Part shown: piece after piece, positions 60,467 through 64,000 of the stretch
Layout: each line of letters begins with the position of its first letter
Numbering within the stretch: the first letter of the stretch is position 1
Assembly (NCBI RefSeq): GCF_040881935.1
Contig: NZ_JBBECH010000054.1
Coordinates: 31,207-95,206 of the forward strand
DNA from: Saccharospirillum sp040881935
GTDB taxonomy: Bacteria; Pseudomonadota; Gammaproteobacteria; Pseudomonadales; Natronospirillaceae
Direction: 5' to 3'
DNA: 64,000 nucleotides
The notes under the pieces: model-generated
What the model was told of the DNA's origin: nothing
The model's database searches: none
What the model saw: only the letters and a program-made list of their open reading frames with translations
Translations under genes and position numbers: made by a program

Positions 60467-61207
60467 TTAATCGAAGGCGATTTCGCCCTCGGCAATCAGG
60501 CTATCGTACGCCGTGTTCAGGGCGTTGATGACGCGTGGATCGGTCTCCGGGTTCATGGCCAGGTAGAGGCCAACAGTGCGTATGCGGAAGGCTTCCTCGA
60601 CATCAGGGTAGCCGCTTTCTGCAGCGATTTTGAAGCCATTGATATCTGACGTGATCCATACATCAATCAGGTCGTTGGCCAGGCGCTGTGCGTTGAGCGA
60701 TTCGTTTGGCAGCGTCGAGACTTGATAACCCTGTCCCTGTAGAAAGGTCGTCGCAGCATCGCCTTCATAGCCGCCAATGCGCAGCCCGTTCAAATCGCTC
60801 AGGCTATCGATGTTCAGATTATGGCCTTCTTTCGCCAGCAGTATCCAGTTATACTGGCCGACCGGGCCCACCCATTCAAACAGCGCTTCCCTTGAGTCAG
60901 TACGACCCGTCGAATACACGCCGTAATTGGGTCGTTCCACGGCCCGCTCATAGGAAACCGACCAGGTACGCAGCCTCAGTTTGAAGTCGATGTTGGCTTC
61001 ATTGAACAACTTCTCGACGATTTCGGTGGCAGTGCCACCTATGTCTTCGATGTCGTGTTCATAGGCAGCGCCTTCCAGGCTGTAATTGAACGTACCGTAG
61101 TTTTCGGTGTAGAGATTGATGCGTGGCAAGTCTTCAGCGAACAGCGATGCGGGCATCGTGCAGGCGAACAGCAACACAAATCGGCGAACAATGGGGTGGG
61201 TCTGCAT
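60467..61207 (-). CDS. Periplasmic solute-binding protein, SBP_bac_3-like
   Basis: The 246-residue product has a Sec signal peptide (FVLLFACTMPASLFA). A type II periplasmic binding fold follows: INLYTENYGTFNYSLEGAAY, SVSYERAVERPNYGVYSTGR, LNGLRIGGYEGDAATTFLQG. This resembles stand-alone amino-acid-like sensors and binding proteins without a transporter nearby. Ligand and partner are unknown; it may feed a chemoreceptor or a distant ABC system. Confidence 0.88.
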   Translation of the reverse strand: MQTHPIVRRFVLLFACTMPASLFAEDLPRINLYTENYGTFNYSLEGAAYEHDIEDIGGTATEIVEKLFNEANIDFKLRLRTWSVSYERAVERPNYGVYSTGRTDSREALFEWVGPVGQYNWILLAKEGHNLNIDSLSDLNGLRIGGYEGDAATTFLQGQGYQVSTLPNESLNAQRLANDLIDVWITSDINGFKIAAESGYPDVEEAFRIRTVGLYLAMNPETDPRVINALNTAYDSLIAEGEIAFD

Positions 61208-61444
61208 TGAAACGTTAACCTTTTCTGTTTATTTGAGTTAACGACATCCCTTCCGCAAGAGCACATTCCGCTCCCTGGACTCCATTAAATGCTAACCAGT
61301 ACGGCAGTGCACTTTATTGGAGTAACTACGAAGCCAAAGACTCCATCGTATAAATATTGCATTGATCTCAGCAATAAACTAGCCAGCCGCGCAGCGTTGT
61401 GCAACCGCTAATCGGGATATGCAGGAAGTTTGATAGGAATTGAC
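61208..61444. other. Intergenic region upstream of the binding-protein gene
   Basis: AT-rich, about 240 bp, presumably carrying the promoter of the binding-protein gene. I see no small gene or RNA in it. Confidence 0.4.
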
Positions 61445-61480
61445 AAAAAAGCCCCCGGTTTAATGGACCGGAGGCTCTGT
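61445..61480 (-). terminator. Intrinsic terminator of the psu operon
   Basis: On the minus strand GCCTCCGGT and ACCGGGGGC pair across a 7-nt loop and are followed by TTTTTT. It lies about 35 bp past the psuG stop. Confidence 0.85.
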
Positions 61481-61510
61481 AAGGAAGTGCGATTGCTGAA
61501 ACCAGATCGG

Positions 61511-62422
61511 TCAGGCGATCAGTTCACGCGCGATGCCAGCCGCCAGCCGGGCGTTGTTGAACACCAGTTGGATGTTGCTGGCCAGGCTGTCGCCGCCGGT
61601 CAGCTCCGCAACCCGGGCCAGCAGGAAGGGTGTCGATTCCTTGCCGCTGATGCCCTGGTCGACCGACTCAGCCAGTGCCTGGTCGATAGCGGCCTGAATC
61701 TTGGCCGGGTCCATGGCGTGAGCTTCGGGAATTGGGTTGGCGATCACCACGCCACCGGTCAGATTCATACCCCATTTGGCTTTCAAAAAGGCGGCGATAT
61801 CGGTGTCGCTGTCGAGGCGGTAATCGACGCTGTGTTCACTGGTGCGGGTATAAAAAGCGGGCAGCGAATCTGTCTGGTAACCGAGTATCGGCACGCCCTG
61901 GGTTTCCAGATACTCACGAGTCAGGCCCAGATCGAGAATCGATTTGGCGCCGGCACAGACCACGGCCACAGACGTATGTGCCAGTTCCTGTAAGTCGGCC
62001 GAGATGTCGAAACTCTGCTGGGCACCTCGATGCACGCCGCCGATCCCGCCGGTTGCAAAGACACGAATACCGGCCATGTCGGCAATGATCATGGTAGCGG
62101 CGACAGTGGTCGCACCATGCTGACCCTGAGCAACCACAAAAGGCAGATCGCGGCGGGAGCATTTGGCGACTGACTGACCGGCCTTGGCCAGGGTGTCGAT
62201 TTCATCACCGGTCAGCCCCGCTTTCAGGCGACCATTGATGATGGCAATAGTGGCGGGTACTGCGCCAGCATCGCGAATAATCTGTTCCACTTCCTTGGCG
62301 GTAGTAGCGTTATCCGGCCAGGGCATGCCGTGAGAGATGATGGTGCTTTCCAGCGCGACGACCGGCTGGCCTTTAGCCAGAGCGTCCGCCACTTCAGGTT
62401 TGATGTCCAGATATGTGTTCAT
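61511..62422 (-). CDS. psuG: Pseudouridine-5'-phosphate glycosidase
   Basis: The product has 303 residues from the ATG at 62422, overlapping psuK by 4 bp. Family landmarks are VVALESTIISHGMPWPDNA, FATGGIGGVHRGAQQSFDIS, VVCAGAKSILDLGLT and the C-terminal SNIQLVFNNARLAAGIA. Known PsuG cleaves pseudouridine 5'-phosphate to uracil and ribose 5-phosphate, with a lysine and metal in the site. It completes pseudouridine salvage with PsuK. A strong terminator follows. Confidence 0.96.
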   Translation of the reverse strand: MNTYLDIKPEVADALAKGQPVVALESTIISHGMPWPDNATTAKEVEQIIRDAGAVPATIAIINGRLKAGLTGDEIDTLAKAGQSVAKCSRRDLPFVVAQGQHGATTVAATMIIADMAGIRVFATGGIGGVHRGAQQSFDISADLQELAHTSVAVVCAGAKSILDLGLTREYLETQGVPILGYQTDSLPAFYTRTSEHSVDYRLDSDTDIAAFLKAKWGMNLTGGVVIANPIPEAHAMDPAKIQAAIDQALAESVDQGISGKESTPFLLARVAELTGGDSLASNIQLVFNNARLAAGIARELIA

Positions 62423-63495
62423 CGGTCGAGTATCCATTGATTAACAGTTGTTTCGGTAAGGTGCGGGTGGTTGGCACCGCTAGATTCCAGCGTCAGCCCG
62501 GCACAGCCGAGGCTGAAGGCTGCTTTGTGAGAGAGCTCCCAGTGCGCACGGTCGGCATGAATCAGCCCGGCGACAAGTGCATCGCCCGCACCGGTGTCGC
62601 TGGCGATGTGGGCCGGGTAAATACCCTGGCGGTGCTGGTGCTGGTCGGTGCAAAGCATCAGGCCATCCCGACCCAGACTCAGAGCTACGGTTTCAACCCC
62701 CCGGGCCAGCAATTGACTGGCCAGTATTTCCGGCTCGATATCGGTTTCACCCAAAAGAGAGCCCGCCTCGGAGCAGTTAACCTTCAAAACGGTAAGATGC
62801 GGCAGCAGAGGTTTCAGGCGAGGTGCCTTGGCGGTGGAGACCGCATCGGCATAGAGCGTGCCTTTCAGCGGCAGCGTTGCCAGCCAGTCCAGCGTCGCCT
62901 CGGGAACATTGGCTTCAACCACCACGGCATCGGCCGCCACCAGTGTAGAGCGCATCGGCGCCAGTATTTCCGGCGTCAGCGCTTCGGCAATGCCCATATC
63001 AGCCAGGGCGCCGATTAGCTGACCCTTGTGATCGTTCATCGCCAGATACGTGCTGGTCGGCAGGCTGGGGTGGCGCAACAGGCCATCGGTTCGAATGCCA
63101 GCGGCAGCAATGCGCTGGTGCAGCCAGTCGCCGTTATTGTCGTTGCCGAGCAGGGTGATTAACGTCACGTCGTGACCCAGATGCGCCAGATTTTCGGCAA
63201 TGTTGCGGCCAACGCCACCGGCGCTTTGCGACAGGCTACCCGGGTTGGAATCACCAGACCGATACGTTGCGTGACAGCGACCGGTCAAATCCACATTGGC
63301 ACCTCCCAGCACCACAATCCGATCCTGATCGGGCAGCAAATAACCCTTACCCAGAATCACGCCCTGACGCGTCAGCCGCATGATATGCCCGGCCACAGAT
63401 TCGCGGCTAAGTCCCAACTGATCAGCCAGCTGCTGTTGGGTAGCCATGGGCGTGGCGCGGATGGCGGCCAGAAGTTGTAGTTCGATTTCGGTCAT
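62419..63495 (-). CDS. psuK: PfkB-family pseudouridine kinase with N-terminal HTH
   Basis: The product has 358 residues from the ATG at 63495 (AGG six bases upstream). Residues 1-60 form a winged helix (PMATQQQLADQLGLSRESVA). The rest is a PfkB kinase with SQSAGGVGRNIAENLAHLGH and DTGAGDALVAGLIHA, whose GAGD Asp is the catalytic base. It phosphorylates pseudouridine at the 5' position for PsuG. The fused DNA-binding domain suggests it also regulates its own operon, and a perfect TTAACA-AA-TGTTAA palindrome lies just upstream. Confidence 0.93.
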   Translation of the reverse strand: MTEIELQLLAAIRATPMATQQQLADQLGLSRESVAGHIMRLTRQGVILGKGYLLPDQDRIVVLGGANVDLTGRCHATYRSGDSNPGSLSQSAGGVGRNIAENLAHLGHDVTLITLLGNDNNGDWLHQRIAAAGIRTDGLLRHPSLPTSTYLAMNDHKGQLIGALADMGIAEALTPEILAPMRSTLVAADAVVVEANVPEATLDWLATLPLKGTLYADAVSTAKAPRLKPLLPHLTVLKVNCSEAGSLLGETDIEPEILASQLLARGVETVALSLGRDGLMLCTDQHQHRQGIYPAHIASDTGAGDALVAGLIHADRAHWELSHKAAFSLGCAGLTLESSGANHPHLTETTVNQWILDR

Positions 63496-63506
63496 TTTCA
63501 GCCTGA

Positions 63507-63520
63507 TTAACAAATGTTAA
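63507..63520. promoter_or_regulatory. Candidate autoregulatory site of psuK
   Basis: TTAACAAATGTTAA has perfect 6-bp arms around AA and lies 12-25 bp upstream of the psuK start. It is a natural target for the winged helix of PsuK, but this is inference. Confidence 0.4.
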
Positions 63521-63737
63521 TTAAATAACAAGTGTGAATTGTGCCTTTGTGTCGGGGGTGATTGCAAGGGTTGGTTTTGTAGGAGGCCACTCTGTGGGCG
63601 ACAGAAAGTATCCGGGCTGGTGATTAAAACGATTGCCAGTGATGAGGGGCGGAGGCTCAGACAACAAGAAAAGCCTAGCGATGCCAGGGTAGGTAAGCAT
63701 TGAGTGATGACTGAAAAAGGGAGTATCTAACTTTGAA

Positions 63738-63822
<85 letters not shown>

Positions 63823-63947
63823 AAACTGACCGGGTTGTCTCAGTCAGGGAGCGGCATGGTAATGAATTCGACACAGGCGCGCAATAGCGCTGAGTCGTTT
63901 TACGAACAGGCATTAACTCGAATTAGGGAATTCTCTGGAAAGACAAG

Positions 63948-64000
63948 CGCCGGGTGCCGGGTGTGTCTCTGTGGGGAAGTCCGCAGCAGGGATGCTGCGG
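63948..64000 (+). repeat. Twin-hairpin palindromic repeat R15, cut by the window end
   Basis: The left arm (GGGTGTGTCTCTGTGGGG) and the first hairpin (tip CAGGGATG) of a subfamily I copy are visible. The rest lies outside the window. Confidence 0.85.

Overview
The window looks like the chromosome of a heterotrophic, probably marine or halotolerant gammaproteobacterium. The evidence is a GC content clearly above 50%, a LiuR-type regulator with matching operator, a liu/bkd branched-chain amino acid cluster, TRAP transport, IcmF and several GGDEF proteins. An Oceanospirillales-like host is my best guess, but no rRNA or strict lineage marker is present. The sequence carries one 100-base assembly gap (6329-6428).

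Layout. 0-6.9 kb: the end of a CHASE-GGDEF cyclase, then icmF and a 3-hydroxybutyryl-CoA dehydrogenase on the minus strand, divergent from liuR. 6.9-13.7 kb: a broken antitoxin, a decayed metal-type MerR regulator, a BNR-repeat protein next to a MoaD/ThiS-like protein, an EamA exporter, an FMN lactate-type dehydrogenase, a TauE/SafE permease, an isochorismatase-fold hydrolase and a small orphan ORF. 13.7-21.6 kb: envelope and stress genes (OmpA-like and DUF4398 lipoproteins, small membrane proteins, CsbD), a PAS-GGDEF cyclase, an acetyltransferase scrap, a saccharopine-dehydrogenase-fold protein and lipoproteins. 21.7-34.4 kb: leucine/branched-chain catabolism, liuA, a second acyl-CoA dehydrogenase, liuB, liuC, liuD, liuE, bkdA1, bkdA2 and bkdB. 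34.6-40.1 kb: nitroreductase, 2OG oxygenase, GNAT-nitrilase fusion, NnrU-like protein and azlCD. 40.2-51.6 kb: MarR regulator, TRAP transporter, then crotonase, thiolase, SDR, acyl-CoA dehydrogenase, feruloyl-CoA-synthetase-like ligase and 4HBT thioesterase. This reads as an uptake and CoA-dependent beta-oxidation module for a phenylpropenoate-like acid. 51.7-64 kb: rhlE, a GAF-GGDEF cyclase, gcvP, gcvH, an XRE-cupin regulator, gcvT, a periplasmic binding protein, psuG, psuK and tRNA-Leu(UAG).

How the genes fit together. BCKDH (bkd) makes isovaleryl-, isobutyryl- and 2-methylbutyryl-CoA. LiuA-E take isovaleryl-CoA to acetoacetate and acetyl-CoA. IcmF and the hydroxybutyryl-CoA dehydrogenase could divert isobutyryl-CoA into the butyryl-CoA route. 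An 18-bp LiuR-type palindrome lies both before liuA and before hbd/liuR, tying the two loci together although they are 15 kb apart.

The most unusual feature is a dispersed intergenic repeat of about 100-115 bp (15 full copies, a half copy, one cut by the window end, one apparently hidden by the gap). Each copy is a long inverted repeat enclosing two hairpins. Its closing stem changes sequence between copies while staying paired. Both hairpin tips keep CANGGANG: the N positions vary and GGA does not. That is the consensus of CsrA/RsmA-binding hairpins, and the two GGAs sit 20-21 nt apart in the main subfamilies. However, copies lie about equally often sense and antisense to their neighbours, so a DNA-level or mobile-element role remains open.
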